From Mycobacterium szulgai (GTDB taxonomy: Bacteria; Actinomycetota; Actinomycetes; Mycobacteriales; Mycobacteriaceae), in NCBI RefSeq assembly GCF_002116635.1, contig NZ_LQPW01000125.1, positions 48,976 through 112,975 on the forward strand: a stretch of DNA of 64,000 bases. The letters are read 5' to 3'. Below are positions 25,282-33,692 of this stretch, one piece after another. Every line of letters starts with the position of its first letter. Position 1 is the first letter of the stretch. The notes under the pieces were generated by a model. That model was not told where the DNA came from. It saw only the letters and a program-made list of their open reading frames with translations, and made no database searches. A program made the position numbers and the translations under genes.

Positions 25282-26640
25282 GTGGATTTCGGCATCTATC
25301 CACCGGAGATCAACTCCGGTCGGATGTATACCGGCCCGGGACCGGGGCCGATGCTGGCCGCTGCGCAGGCCTGGGAAGGCGTAGCCGACGAGCTCTACAC
25401 GGCGATCTCCGGATACCGGTCGGTCGTGTCCGAACTCACCGAAGGGGCTTGGTCGGGTCCGTCCTCCGCGGCGATGAGCACAACGGCCGGGTCCTACGTG
25501 GAGTGGCTGAGCGCCACAGCTGCGCGGGCGGACCAGACCGCCGCCCAAGCATGGACGGCGGCCGCCGCTTACGAGGCGGCGTTCGCATCCACGGTGCCGC
25601 CACCCGAGATCGCCGCCAACCGCAGCCTGCTGGCGGTGCTGGTGGTGACCAACCTTTTGGGACAGAACACGCCGGCGATCGCGGCCGCCGAGGCGCTTTA
25701 CGCCGAGATGTGGGCGCAGGACAGCCTGGCGATGTACAACTACGCAGCTTCAGCGGCAGCCGCGTCGGTGCTGACTCCCTTTACCCCTCCGCACCAGAAC
25801 ACCGACCCGGGCGGGACGGCCGGCCAAGCCGCCGCGATCAGCCAGATCGGCACCCTCGCCGGCACCGCGCAAGCTGCCATATCGGTTGTGCCGCAGGCCT
25901 TGTCGGCAATGGCGGTACCGGTCGAGCTCGAATTCTTGGCGCTGTTGCTCGATCTCCTTTTCATTGCGCCAATCGACGCATCGGCCCTTTTCGCGGTCAT
26001 ACCGGCAGACGTGATTGGTACATTCGGGGATTTCCCTCTCGCCGCGTTGACCGCTGTTTCCGGTGTCGATGACGATGAGACCGTCAGCGCCTGGGACGGG
26101 GTAGAGCCCTGGCCGGGGACCGGATCGGCACCGGTAGAGCCGTTTGTGGCGCGCCTTGCGAACCTGCCCCCTGGCGGTATTCTCACGCCGACGTTTTCAG
26201 CCTCTCTCGGCCAGGCGAACATGGTCGGGAAATTGACGGTGCCCGCGAGCTGGACCCAAATCGCCACTGCTGCAACCGAGATACGCCCGACCGCACTGGC
26301 CGCACCGCTGTCGAGCGAGAACGCGGCAGCGGAGCCGGCAACCGAATTCGGCGCGGCAAACACGTTGAACCAGATAGGAATTGGCGGAATGGTCGGACAG
26401 GCGATGGCCGACCTGCCGGCTGCCGCGAACCAGAAGAACGTCGTGCCGGCGCGGTTCACCGGTCGCACCGAGGATGCACAGGCCGAGGACGTCGAGGTAT
26501 TGCCCGCGCCGCGGACCGTCATGACCGGCGTCGCCGCCGCGATCCGTGACATCGCCGTACAGCGCGCCGCTGGACTGCTGAGCGAACAGGAATACGCCGA
26601 GCAAAAGAAGATCCTGCTCGAAATCTCGTTCGGCCAGTAG
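25282..26640 (+). CDS. PPE-family protein, SVP-like, with SHOCT-like C-terminus
   Basis: A 452-residue paralogue of the preceding PPE protein. It opens FGIYPPEINSGRMYTGPGPG from GTG 25282, has NLLGQNTPAIAAAEALYAEMW, and carries GKLTVPASW at the SVP position, where Leu-Thr replaces Leu-Ser. The final segment IRDIAVQRAAGLLSEQEYAEQ ends in KKILLE, again SHOCT-like. The middle hydrophobic region (FLALLLDLLFIAPIDASALF) also aligns with its neighbour, so the two are a tandem duplication that has diverged. They are probably co-transcribed and exported by a type VII system. Confidence 0.9.
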   Translation: MDFGIYPPEINSGRMYTGPGPGPMLAAAQAWEGVADELYTAISGYRSVVSELTEGAWSGPSSAAMSTTAGSYVEWLSATAARADQTAAQAWTAAAAYEAAFASTVPPPEIAANRSLLAVLVVTNLLGQNTPAIAAAEALYAEMWAQDSLAMYNYAASAAAASVLTPFTPPHQNTDPGGTAGQAAAISQIGTLAGTAQAAISVVPQALSAMAVPVELEFLALLLDLLFIAPIDASALFAVIPADVIGTFGDFPLAALTAVSGVDDDETVSAWDGVEPWPGTGSAPVEPFVARLANLPPGGILTPTFSASLGQANMVGKLTVPASWTQIATAATEIRPTALAAPLSSENAAAEPATEFGAANTLNQIGIGGMVGQAMADLPAAANQKNVVPARFTGRTEDAQAEDVEVLPAPRTVMTGVAAAIRDIAVQRAAGLLSEQEYAEQKKILLEISFGQ

Positions 26641-26974
26641 ATCAGTCGGCGGTCGACAGCGCGGTGCCGTCCAGGATGTCGTTTTCGCTGACGGTCAACT
26701 CCTCGGTGCCGCCCCTGCGACTCCGACGAACCACCGCCGTTCTGAAGCCCAGCGCATTGTCGGCCAGTGGAATCTGCCCCACATGCGGTCACAACACGCG
26801 GCGAACCGAGCTCCACTGACCCAGATGCCGCTAGGGCCATAGGCACCGATGTCGTTATCTATCTGCTGCAAAACCATTTCGGGAGTAGAACAGGCGATAG
26901 CGAAAGGCGGTGCAACACTAACGGCAATTCGGTGTCGGATACTCATGCGCGGTGCGGCTGCTGAACGCTAAACC
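26641..26974. other. Degenerate stretch between PPE genes and ctpC
   Basis: 334 bases without a supportable gene. The minus strand has broken readings such as LADNALGFRTAVVRR followed by GGTEELTVSENDILDG, ending in TGA at about 26642, with no start. This looks like the C-terminal remnant of a gene I cannot name. No promoter for ctpC is expected here because ctpC points left and ends at 26975. Confidence 0.45.
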
Positions 26975-29149
26975 TCAGGCCAGGCGATAGCGGATCAGCC
27001 GGGAACTGTTGGCCACCACTGCGACCGACGAGGCGTTGTGCAGGATCGCGGCCAGCACGGGCGAGAGCGCGCCGCCAGCGCCGATCAGCAAGCCCGCCGC
27101 GTTGACCGCGATCGACATGCCGTAGTTCTCCCGGATGACGTCCACCGCTCGCGACCCCAGATCCCGCACGTCGAGCAGGCGATGCAGGTCGTCGTTGGCC
27201 AGCGCGACGTCGGCGGTTTCGACCGCGACGTCGGTTCCGGCCAGGCCCATGGCGATGCCGATGTCGGCCGCGGCCAATGCGGGCGCGTCGTTGATGCCGT
27301 CGCCGACCATCCCGACGACATGCCCGTCGTCCTGCAGCTCGCGCACCACCTCGAGCTTGTCCTCGGGCATGACCTCGGCGCGCCATTCGTCGATGCCCAG
27401 TTCCTCAGCGACGACCTTGGCGATGTCGGGATGGTCGCCGGTGAGCATGACGATGCGGCGAACCCCGCTGGCGCGCAGCTGGGTGAGTACCTCGGCCGCC
27501 TCGGGCCGTACCTCGTCGCGCAAGCTGATCAGCCCGACCAGCGTGCCGTCCACCGCCAGCAGCAGCGGAGTCTCGGCCTCGGCGCGCAACCGGTCGACCC
27601 ACTCCTGGGCCTTCTTGGTGACCTTCACCTTCTCCGAGCGCAGCAGCGACGGGCTGCCCAGCAGCAGGGTGCGCCCGTCGGCCCAGGTGCGCATGCCCAG
27701 TCCGACGAGGACTTCGCATTCCTCGTGCGGCGGGATGCTGATGTGGCGCTCCTCGGTCGAGCGGATCACCGCTTCGGCCAGCGGGTGCCGAGAGTGGATC
27801 TCCGAGCTGGCGGCGTAGGCCAGCACCTGCTCTGGCTCCCAATCCTTATGCATGGCAACGATATTGGTGACTATCGGGCGTCCGACGGTCAACGTTCCCG
27901 TCTTGTCGAACACGATCGCGTCGACCCGGCCCGCCTGTTCGAGGTGCGATCCGCCCTTGATCAGGATGCCGCGCCGCGCGCCGTTGCCGATCGCCGCGCT
28001 GATCGCGGTCGGTGTGGACAGACCCACCGCGCACGGGCAGGCGATCAGCAGCATGGTCATCGCCCGCCGAACGTCGCCGGTGAGCAACAGGGTGATGCCC
28101 GAGACGATGAACGACGTTGGCACGAAGCGGCGGGAGAAGTTCTCGCCGACGGTCTGGATCGGGGCCCGATCGTGTTGCGCCTCTTCGACTCGGGTGATGA
28201 TGCGCCCGATCGTGGTCTGGTTGCCGACGGCCGTGGCACGCACCACCAGTCGTCCGCGCTCGACCACCGAACCGGCGTGCACGTGGGCTCCGACGGCGAC
28301 GCTGACCGGCAGGTTCTCCCCGGTGATCGCGGATTGGTTGACCACCGCCTCGCCCTCGACCACCTCACCGTCGACCGGGATGGCGACGTGGTCGTGGATC
28401 ACCACCTCGTCGCCGATCTGCATGGTGTCGATCGGGACCTGCACTTCGGTGCCATCGGTCAGGCGGACCCAGGCCGTGTCCTGGTTGCCGCGCAGCAACT
28501 CCGAGATGGCGCGCCGCGTCCGCCGCAGCGTCAGATCCTGCAGGTACTCGCCGATGTTGAGCAGCCACAGCACGGTCAGCGCGACCACGTTCTCACGCAG
28601 GATGAGGCTGGCTACCGTCGCCGCCGAGACGAGCGCGTCGGTACCGAGCTTGCCGGACCCCACCGAGCGCAGGGCGCCGCGCAGGAACGGGTAGCCGGTG
28701 AAGATGGTGACGCCGGTGGCCACCAGCCGGCCGCTCGGACCCAGCAGCGGCGGCCGGGCGAACACATAACGCCGCACTCCGAGCAGGGCCAGCGCCGCGC
28801 CGCCGATGACCATGCGCAGCACGTCGGTGTTGCGAATCTCAGACGAATGCGGCGCGCGTGCCGGGATCAGTTCGGCCGCAACATGTGCGGCCGAACCGAT
28901 GGCCTGCAAAACCTCCGAGCGGTCGCAGCGCTTGGGTGAATACCAGACGACCACCGAGCCGGTGCGCGGATAGGCGTGCACGGCGCGCACACCATTCTGC
29001 TTGGCGACGGCTTCTTCCACCGCCACCGCACGCCTGGAGTTGGCGCGCACCCAGTCCACCAGAACCCGCATGCGCCCGGCCGCATCGGAAACCACTACCA
29101 GGGTGGGATCATCGGCCGGCGCGACCTCTTTGACAATCGCGAGGGTCAT
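26975..29149 (-). CDS. ctpC: P1B-type metal-transporting ATPase CtpC
   Basis: A 724-residue heavy-metal P-type ATPase; CtpC of M. tuberculosis exports Zn (and has been reported to handle Mn). An HMA-like N-terminal domain without a CxxC pair is at residues 15-90. Actuator: SAITGENLP. Membrane metal site: CPC at 371-373 (IACPCAVGLSTPTA). Phosphorylation Asp415 in DKTGTLT; hinge VGDGINDAPALA. Six to eight membrane helices. pacL1 lies 9 bases upstream and forms its operon partner. Orthologue Rv3270. Confidence 0.95.
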   Translation of the reverse strand: MTLAIVKEVAPADDPTLVVVSDAAGRMRVLVDWVRANSRRAVAVEEAVAKQNGVRAVHAYPRTGSVVVWYSPKRCDRSEVLQAIGSAAHVAAELIPARAPHSSEIRNTDVLRMVIGGAALALLGVRRYVFARPPLLGPSGRLVATGVTIFTGYPFLRGALRSVGSGKLGTDALVSAATVASLILRENVVALTVLWLLNIGEYLQDLTLRRTRRAISELLRGNQDTAWVRLTDGTEVQVPIDTMQIGDEVVIHDHVAIPVDGEVVEGEAVVNQSAITGENLPVSVAVGAHVHAGSVVERGRLVVRATAVGNQTTIGRIITRVEEAQHDRAPIQTVGENFSRRFVPTSFIVSGITLLLTGDVRRAMTMLLIACPCAVGLSTPTAISAAIGNGARRGILIKGGSHLEQAGRVDAIVFDKTGTLTVGRPIVTNIVAMHKDWEPEQVLAYAASSEIHSRHPLAEAVIRSTEERHISIPPHEECEVLVGLGMRTWADGRTLLLGSPSLLRSEKVKVTKKAQEWVDRLRAEAETPLLLAVDGTLVGLISLRDEVRPEAAEVLTQLRASGVRRIVMLTGDHPDIAKVVAEELGIDEWRAEVMPEDKLEVVRELQDDGHVVGMVGDGINDAPALAAADIGIAMGLAGTDVAVETADVALANDDLHRLLDVRDLGSRAVDVIRENYGMSIAVNAAGLLIGAGGALSPVLAAILHNASSVAVVANSSRLIRYRLA

Positions 29150-29158
29150 GGGCAGCGA

Positions 29159-29440
29159 TCAGTGGTCGTGGTCGTGGACTTCGCTGACGGCAGGGGTGGG
29201 TGCCTCCTCGCCGATGCGCTCGCGGGCTTCGGCCACCACGTCGGCGATTTTGAGCCGGGCCGACTCGGCGGCTTCTTCGGCCTTGCGGGTGCCGCGCAGG
29301 CTCAGTTCTGCGGCCGATACGGCGGTCTCGCGCAACGGTGCCTTCTTCGCGGCCTTGCGCAACACCTCGTACGCAGTGACCCCGGCCAATCCGGTGATCA
29401 CCGTTGTTGCCGCCTTCGCCAAGAGCACCTGCACCGCCAT
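29159..29440 (-). CDS. pacL1: PacL1-type metal-binding CtpC partner
   Basis: A 93-residue protein (orthologue Rv3269, the same length). The N-terminal hydrophobic helix VLLAKAATTVITGLAGVTAY and the DUF1490-type block YEVLRKAAKKAPLRETAV are followed by a charged helical region. The C-terminus ends EVHDHDH, the acidic/His motif that binds Zn in PacL proteins, which stabilise P1B ATPases and may feed them metal. Start ATG 29440 (MAVQVLL) is chosen by homology and because GGAAGGTTTGGGCA lies just upstream; an ATG at 29488 would include the leader. A broken copy sits at 23398-23580. Confidence 0.9.
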   Translation of the reverse strand: MAVQVLLAKAATTVITGLAGVTAYEVLRKAAKKAPLRETAVSAAELSLRGTRKAEEAAESARLKIADVVAEARERIGEEAPTPAVSEVHDHDH

Positions 29441-29477
29441 TGCCCAAACCTTCCGCTGTGATTGATTGCTTTCGGTC

Positions 29478-29516
29478 GACGCTAACATCTAAATATCGCG
29501 ATATCAACATGTATTG
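29478..29516 (-). promoter_or_regulatory. Palindromic AT-rich element upstream of pacL1-ctpC
   Basis: The segment around GCTAACATCTAAATATCGCGATATCAACATG holds the perfect palindrome ATATCGCGATAT in an AT-rich island 40-70 bases before pacL1. It is well placed for a promoter with an overlapping operator for metal-inducible control. The same GCTAACAT-TAAATAT pattern lies before the PacL relic. The regulator is not identified. Confidence 0.55.
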
Positions 29517-29601
29517 CCATGGGTGTGGCGAACGGGCCCAAGTTCGCAGCAAAACGTCCTGTTGCGGGCGGGTCGTGCCGCTGCGCGGTGCCAGAAGCGT
29601 A

Positions 29602-30321
29602 CTAGAAGGTGCGGGTGACCTTTTCCGTATCGATCTTGCGTGCCACGGTGTTTGGGTCGGGGTTGGCCACGTAGACCAGCGAGGCTCCGACGGCCAGCAC
29701 CGCCAGCAGGCCGTCCACCAACTCGTCGGGCGTGGCCCATGACGCACTGGAAAGGACTCGATCCTGCGGCGTCAAACCCTTTGCCGCGGCGGCTGATTCG
29801 CAGTCGGCCAGGATCTGTTCGGCGGACCGGCCGGCCAGTGCCGGGCCGGGGTTTTGTTCGGGGATGATCTGGTCGCCGTGCACCCGCACCGCGGTGGCGT
29901 AGTCGGTGACCCCGATGGGCAGGTCCGGCACCGGCTTGCCGAAGGGGTCCAGCGACAGCACCGCGACTTCACCGCTGAGGCCTACCGCGGTGTCGGCCTC
30001 CGCCAACCTCTCAGCGGTGCACAAGGCGATATCCGCGGTGCCGTCCAGAACCGCCTCGGCGCCGACCCACCACACGCCGAACAGCACCGCCGCTGTCTGC
30101 CAATGCGCCGGCAACAAGATCGCGACCCGGCTGACCGGCCCGGCGCCCAGCTCGTCACGCAGTAGGTTTGCGGTCTTGGCGGCCCAGTTGGCCAGGGTCA
30201 CGGCCGACAGCTCGATGCGTTCGCCGGTTGCATCGTCGTAGTAGGTGATGCGCGGGCCAACCGGGTCCGTGCGCAGCATCGGATCCAGGATCGCCCCGGC
30301 GAGCGTGTTCAGTTGATGCAC
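29602..30321 (-). CDS. TIGR03089-family, acyl-CoA-synthetase-like protein (Rv3268)
   Basis: A 239-residue protein resembling the N-terminal half of AMP-forming acyl-CoA synthetases: RITYYDDATGERIELSAVTL, ANLLRDELGAGPVSRVAI and HWQTAAVLFGVWWVGAEAVL. It lacks the TSGTTGxPK nucleotide loop and the C-terminal domain, so it is unlikely to be a full ligase. Function unknown. Its ATG at 30321 overlaps the cpsA stop by 13 bases, so it is probably translated from the cpsA transcript, as in H37Rv (Rv3268 next to Rv3267). Confidence 0.8.
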   Translation of the reverse strand: MHQLNTLAGAILDPMLRTDPVGPRITYYDDATGERIELSAVTLANWAAKTANLLRDELGAGPVSRVAILLPAHWQTAAVLFGVWWVGAEAVLDGTADIALCTAERLAEADTAVGLSGEVAVLSLDPFGKPVPDLPIGVTDYATAVRVHGDQIIPEQNPGPALAGRSAEQILADCESAAAAKGLTPQDRVLSSASWATPDELVDGLLAVLAVGASLVYVANPDPNTVARKIDTEKVTRTF

Positions 30322-31805
30322 TCGGGTTTGTCGGCCCCGGCGGTCAGGATCGGCGACGGCGGGGGAGCGGTGCCATTAGCGTCATTTGCGCCCCCGTTGG
30401 AGCCGGCGTTCGACGCGCGGGCCGGGGTGACCTGGCCGTTCATGCCGCCGCCGTCGAGCCCGGAGCCCGGACCGGTGTAGTCGTTGGCCAGCACCACCCG
30501 CACCGACCCCGCCGGTAGCGACGCGTCGGCCACGACCGGCAACCCGCCGAGCTGCTTGGCGACCTCCTGTGCGCCCAGGTCGTCGGTCTTGGCGACGCGC
30601 ACCTGGCTCTTCTTGACGTGGCCGGCGTCGTTGTTGCCCACGTCACCAGAAGCAAAACCCTTGGCGGACAGCACGTTCGACACCGCGGCCGCCAGTCCGT
30701 TGATGTCGGTGTCGTTGGCCACGTTGACCGTCGTCTTGGCGGGTGTGTAGGCCAGCTCGTCGGTCTTGCCCTCGGACTGCTCATGCAGCAGGCCGGCCAC
30801 CCAGTCCTGAACCTGATGCGGATCCACCCGCACCACACTTTGCATGCCGTCGTCGCTCCAGCCGGAGCCGTCGAGCACTGGAATGGTGGCGAACGCCACG
30901 TTGCCGCCGGCTAGCTGCTGCAGCTGCTTGACGAAATCCAGGATGTCCCAACCCGAGGAGATCACCACCGAGCGCTGCACGGCCTGTTCCAGGCGCTTGA
31001 GGGTGGCAGGGCTGGACAGCGTCTTGCCTGAGATGACGCGGTGAGCCAGCGAGGCCATCACCGCCTGCTGACGCACCACCCGGTCCAGGTCGCCGCGTGG
31101 CAGTTCGTGGCGCTGACGGACGAAGCTGAGCGCCTGAGGGCCGTTGAGCTTCTGGCGCCCGGCGGGAAAGTCCGCACCCGAAAGCGGTTCGTAGACTGCG
31201 TCTTTGAGGCACACGTCGACGCCACCGAGCGCGTCGGCGATCAGCGCGAAGCCGAGCAGGCCGATCTCGGCGTAGTGGTCGACGGTGACGCCGGTGAGGT
31301 CGGCGACCGTCTTGATCAGCGCGGTGCGTCCGGCCTCGGTGCCGGCCGTCGCGGCTTCGGCGGCCGAAGCGCCGGCCTGGACCAGACTGGTTCGCTTGAT
31401 CTCCCGGGTTTGGCCGTAGACCCCGTTGATCTTGGTCTTGCCCAGGCCGGGGGCGGCGACGTAGGAGTCGCGCGGAATGGAGATCGCCGTGGCCGACTTC
31501 CCGTTGTTGGGGATGCGGATCAGGATGATCGTGTCGGTGTTGGTGGCTTCTTCGTCGCCGGCCCGCAAAGTGGCCAGTTCCTCGGCGGTCAATGGGTTGC
31601 CGTGCGCGTCGGTCCGGCTGTCCAGGCCCACCAGCAGAATGTCGATGGCGCCGTCGTCGGCGCCGTGGCCCAGCGAGGGCGAGGACATGTGGAAGATGCC
31701 GTCCTCGAAGGAGCGCACGTTAGTCCATGCGAGTCCGGTGCCGAGGACGATCACGACGGCCAGCGCGGTTGCGACCACACGAGTCACACGTTGAACAGGC
31801 ATCAC
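30309..31805 (-). CDS. cpsA: LytR-CpsA-Psr family ligase CpsA with LytR_C domain
   Basis: A 498-residue membrane-anchored protein of the same length as Rv3267, which with its paralogues attaches arabinogalactan to peptidoglycan. One N-terminal TM helix (VVATALAVVIVLGTGLAW) precedes the LCP domain: ILLVGLDSRTDAHGNPLT, ILIRIPNNGKSATAISIPRD, KINGVYGQ, and PLSGADFPAGRQKLNGPQAL, then FVRQRHELPRGDLDR, which contains the catalytic arginines. A LytR_C domain lies at about 370-460, followed by a Gly/Asn-rich tail. The divergent rmlD starts 65 bases away, so the two cell-wall genes share a promoter region. Confidence 0.93.
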   Translation of the reverse strand: MMPVQRVTRVVATALAVVIVLGTGLAWTNVRSFEDGIFHMSSPSLGHGADDGAIDILLVGLDSRTDAHGNPLTAEELATLRAGDEEATNTDTIILIRIPNNGKSATAISIPRDSYVAAPGLGKTKINGVYGQTREIKRTSLVQAGASAAEAATAGTEAGRTALIKTVADLTGVTVDHYAEIGLLGFALIADALGGVDVCLKDAVYEPLSGADFPAGRQKLNGPQALSFVRQRHELPRGDLDRVVRQQAVMASLAHRVISGKTLSSPATLKRLEQAVQRSVVISSGWDILDFVKQLQQLAGGNVAFATIPVLDGSGWSDDGMQSVVRVDPHQVQDWVAGLLHEQSEGKTDELAYTPAKTTVNVANDTDINGLAAAVSNVLSAKGFASGDVGNNDAGHVKKSQVRVAKTDDLGAQEVAKQLGGLPVVADASLPAGSVRVVLANDYTGPGSGLDGGGMNGQVTPARASNAGSNGGANDANGTAPPPSPILTAGADKPECIN

Positions 31806-31869
31806 TGTAGATTACTTGTGTAACACCCGCTTTCTGGGTAGCGGTTCTCGGCGTGCCAGACTCGAACGC

Positions 31870-32787
31870 ATGTCGGGCAGGCTCGTGATCACCGGTGCCG
31901 GCGGCCAGTTGGGCCGCCATTTGTCGGCGCTGGCCGCTCGTACCGGCCGCGACGTGCTGGCCAGCACTTCCTCCCAGTGGGATATCACCGACCCGGAGGC
32001 GGCCAGCGCCAACATCCGAAACGGCGATGTAGTGGTCAATTGCGCGGCGTACACCAACGTCGACGGCGCCGAGAGTGACGAAGCGCGCGCCTACGCGGTC
32101 AACGCGACCGGTCCGGAGAACCTCGCCCGGGCCTGCGCCAGAGCCGGAGCCCGGTTGCTGCACGTGTCTACCGACTACGTCTTCAATGGCGACTTCGGCG
32201 GCTTGACCGAAGGTGGTGCACCGCGGCCCTACGAGCCCACCGATGCCACCGCACCGCAGGGCGTGTACGCGCGCAGCAAACTCGCAGGTGAGCAGGCGGT
32301 TTTGGCAGCGCTGCCGCAGGCCGTCGTGGTGCGCACGGCCTGGGTGTACACCGGCGGTGCCGGCAACGACTTCGTCGCCGTCATGCAGCGGCTGGCCACC
32401 AAAGACGACCCGATCGATGTGGTGAACGACCAAACCGGCTCGCCCACCTACGTCGGCGACCTGGCGGCAGGGCTGCTGCAGTTGGCCGACACCGATATCC
32501 AGGGCCGCCTGCTGCATGCCGCCAACGAGGGCGCCGTCTCCCGGTTCGACCAGGCCCGCGCGGTTTTCGAAGAAAGCGGCGCCGACCCGCAGCGGGTTCG
32601 GCCCGTGCCCAGCACTCGATTTCCCCGGCCCGCGCCGCGGCCGAGCTATTCGGCGCTATCCGGTAAGTCCTGGGCCGCGGCCGGCCTGACGCCGCTAAGG
32701 CCCTGGCGCCCTGCACTTGTCGCGGCGCTCGCGGCGGCTTCGTCGCGAGACGGGTCTGATGGACCGGTACCCTCTACGCGTGGCTGA
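31870..32787 (+). CDS. rmlD: dTDP-4-dehydrorhamnose reductase RmlD
   Basis: A 305-residue short-chain dehydrogenase making dTDP-L-rhamnose, the linker sugar of mycobacterial arabinogalactan. The Rossmann start LVITGAGGQLGRHLSALA, VVNCAAYTNVDGAE, HVSTDYVFNG and the catalytic YARSKLAGE (Tyr-x3-Lys) are intact. Start ATG 31870 (MSGRLVIT) is preferred to an upstream ATG by homology. The stop TGA lies inside the wbbL1 start region (8-base overlap), so rhamnose synthesis and transfer are coupled. Confidence 0.94.
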   Translation: MSGRLVITGAGGQLGRHLSALAARTGRDVLASTSSQWDITDPEAASANIRNGDVVVNCAAYTNVDGAESDEARAYAVNATGPENLARACARAGARLLHVSTDYVFNGDFGGLTEGGAPRPYEPTDATAPQGVYARSKLAGEQAVLAALPQAVVVRTAWVYTGGAGNDFVAVMQRLATKDDPIDVVNDQTGSPTYVGDLAAGLLQLADTDIQGRLLHAANEGAVSRFDQARAVFEESGADPQRVRPVPSTRFPRPAPRPSYSALSGKSWAAAGLTPLRPWRPALVAALAAASSRDGSDGPVPSTRG

Positions 32788-33691
32788 CGTCCTGCCGGTC
32801 GTAGCGGTGACCTACTCGCCGGGCCCGCACCTGGAGCGGTTCCTGGCCTCGTTGTCGCTGGCCACCGAGCGACCGGTGAGCGTTCTACTGGCCGATAACG
32901 GCTCCACCGACGGAACGCCGGAGGCCGCCGTCGAGCGCTACCCCAACGTGCGGTTGCTGCCGACGGGAGCCAACCTCGGCTACGGCACCGCGGTGAATCG
33001 CACGGTGGCCCAGCTTTCCGACCGGCTTTCAGAGGAGGACGAAGCCTGGCTCGACGACTGGGTGATCGTGGCCAACCCAGACGTGCAGTGGGGACCGGGC
33101 AGCATCGACGCCCTGCTGGACGCGGCCGCACGCTGGCCCCGGGCGGGCGCGCTGGGCCCGCTGATCCGCGATCCCGACGGCTCGGTGTACCCGTCGGCGC
33201 GGCATCTGCCCAGCCTGGTCCGCGGCAGCATGCACGCGGTGCTGGGGCCGCTGTGGCCGAACAATCCATGGACTGCGGCTTACCGACAGGAGCGCCTGGA
33301 ACCCAGCGAACGGCCGGTGGGCTGGCTGTCAGGTTCCTGCCTGCTGGTGCGCCGTTCGGCGTTCAACCAGATCGGTGGCTTCGACGAGCGGTACTTCATG
33401 TATATGGAGGACGTCGACCTCGGCGACCGGCTGGGCAAGGCCGGCTGGCTATCGGTGTATGTGCCCTCGGCTGAGGTCCTGCATCACAAGGGACATTCGA
33501 CCGGCCGCGATCCGGCAAGTCATCTCGCCGCACATCACCGGAGTACCTATATCTTTTTGGCGGACCGCCACGCTGGTTGGTGGCGCGCCCCGCTGCGCTG
33601 GGTGCTGCGGGTGTCGCTGGCGGTGCGCTCCCGGCTGATGGTGCGCAGCTCGCGCCGGAGACTGCTGAAATTGGGAGAAGGGCGGCACTGA
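32780..33691 (+). CDS. wbbL1: Rhamnosyltransferase WbbL1 (arabinogalactan linker)
   Basis: A 303-residue GT2 glycosyltransferase that adds rhamnose from dTDP-Rha to decaprenyl-PP-GlcNAc. PVVAVTYSPGPHLERFLASL, LADNGSTDGTPEAA, ANLGYGTAVNR, VIVANPDVQWGPGSI and FMYMEDVDLGDRLGKAGW are the GT2 donor-site and catalytic motifs. GTG 32780 (VADVLPVVAV) is chosen because it matches the known N-terminus and overlaps the rmlD stop. manB begins two bases after its stop. Orthologue Rv3265c, essential in M. tuberculosis. Confidence 0.93.
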   Translation: MADVLPVVAVTYSPGPHLERFLASLSLATERPVSVLLADNGSTDGTPEAAVERYPNVRLLPTGANLGYGTAVNRTVAQLSDRLSEEDEAWLDDWVIVANPDVQWGPGSIDALLDAAARWPRAGALGPLIRDPDGSVYPSARHLPSLVRGSMHAVLGPLWPNNPWTAAYRQERLEPSERPVGWLSGSCLLVRRSAFNQIGGFDERYFMYMEDVDLGDRLGKAGWLSVYVPSAEVLHHKGHSTGRDPASHLAAHHRSTYIFLADRHAGWWRAPLRWVLRVSLAVRSRLMVRSSRRRLLKLGEGRH

Positions 33692-33692
33692 G

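Noticed and set aside
27038..28939. 633-codon plus-strand frame opposite ctpC
   Set aside because: It mirrors the ctpC reading frame, is His/Asp/Arg-rich, and has no family motif or ribosome site; the P-type ATPase on the minus strand is unambiguous.
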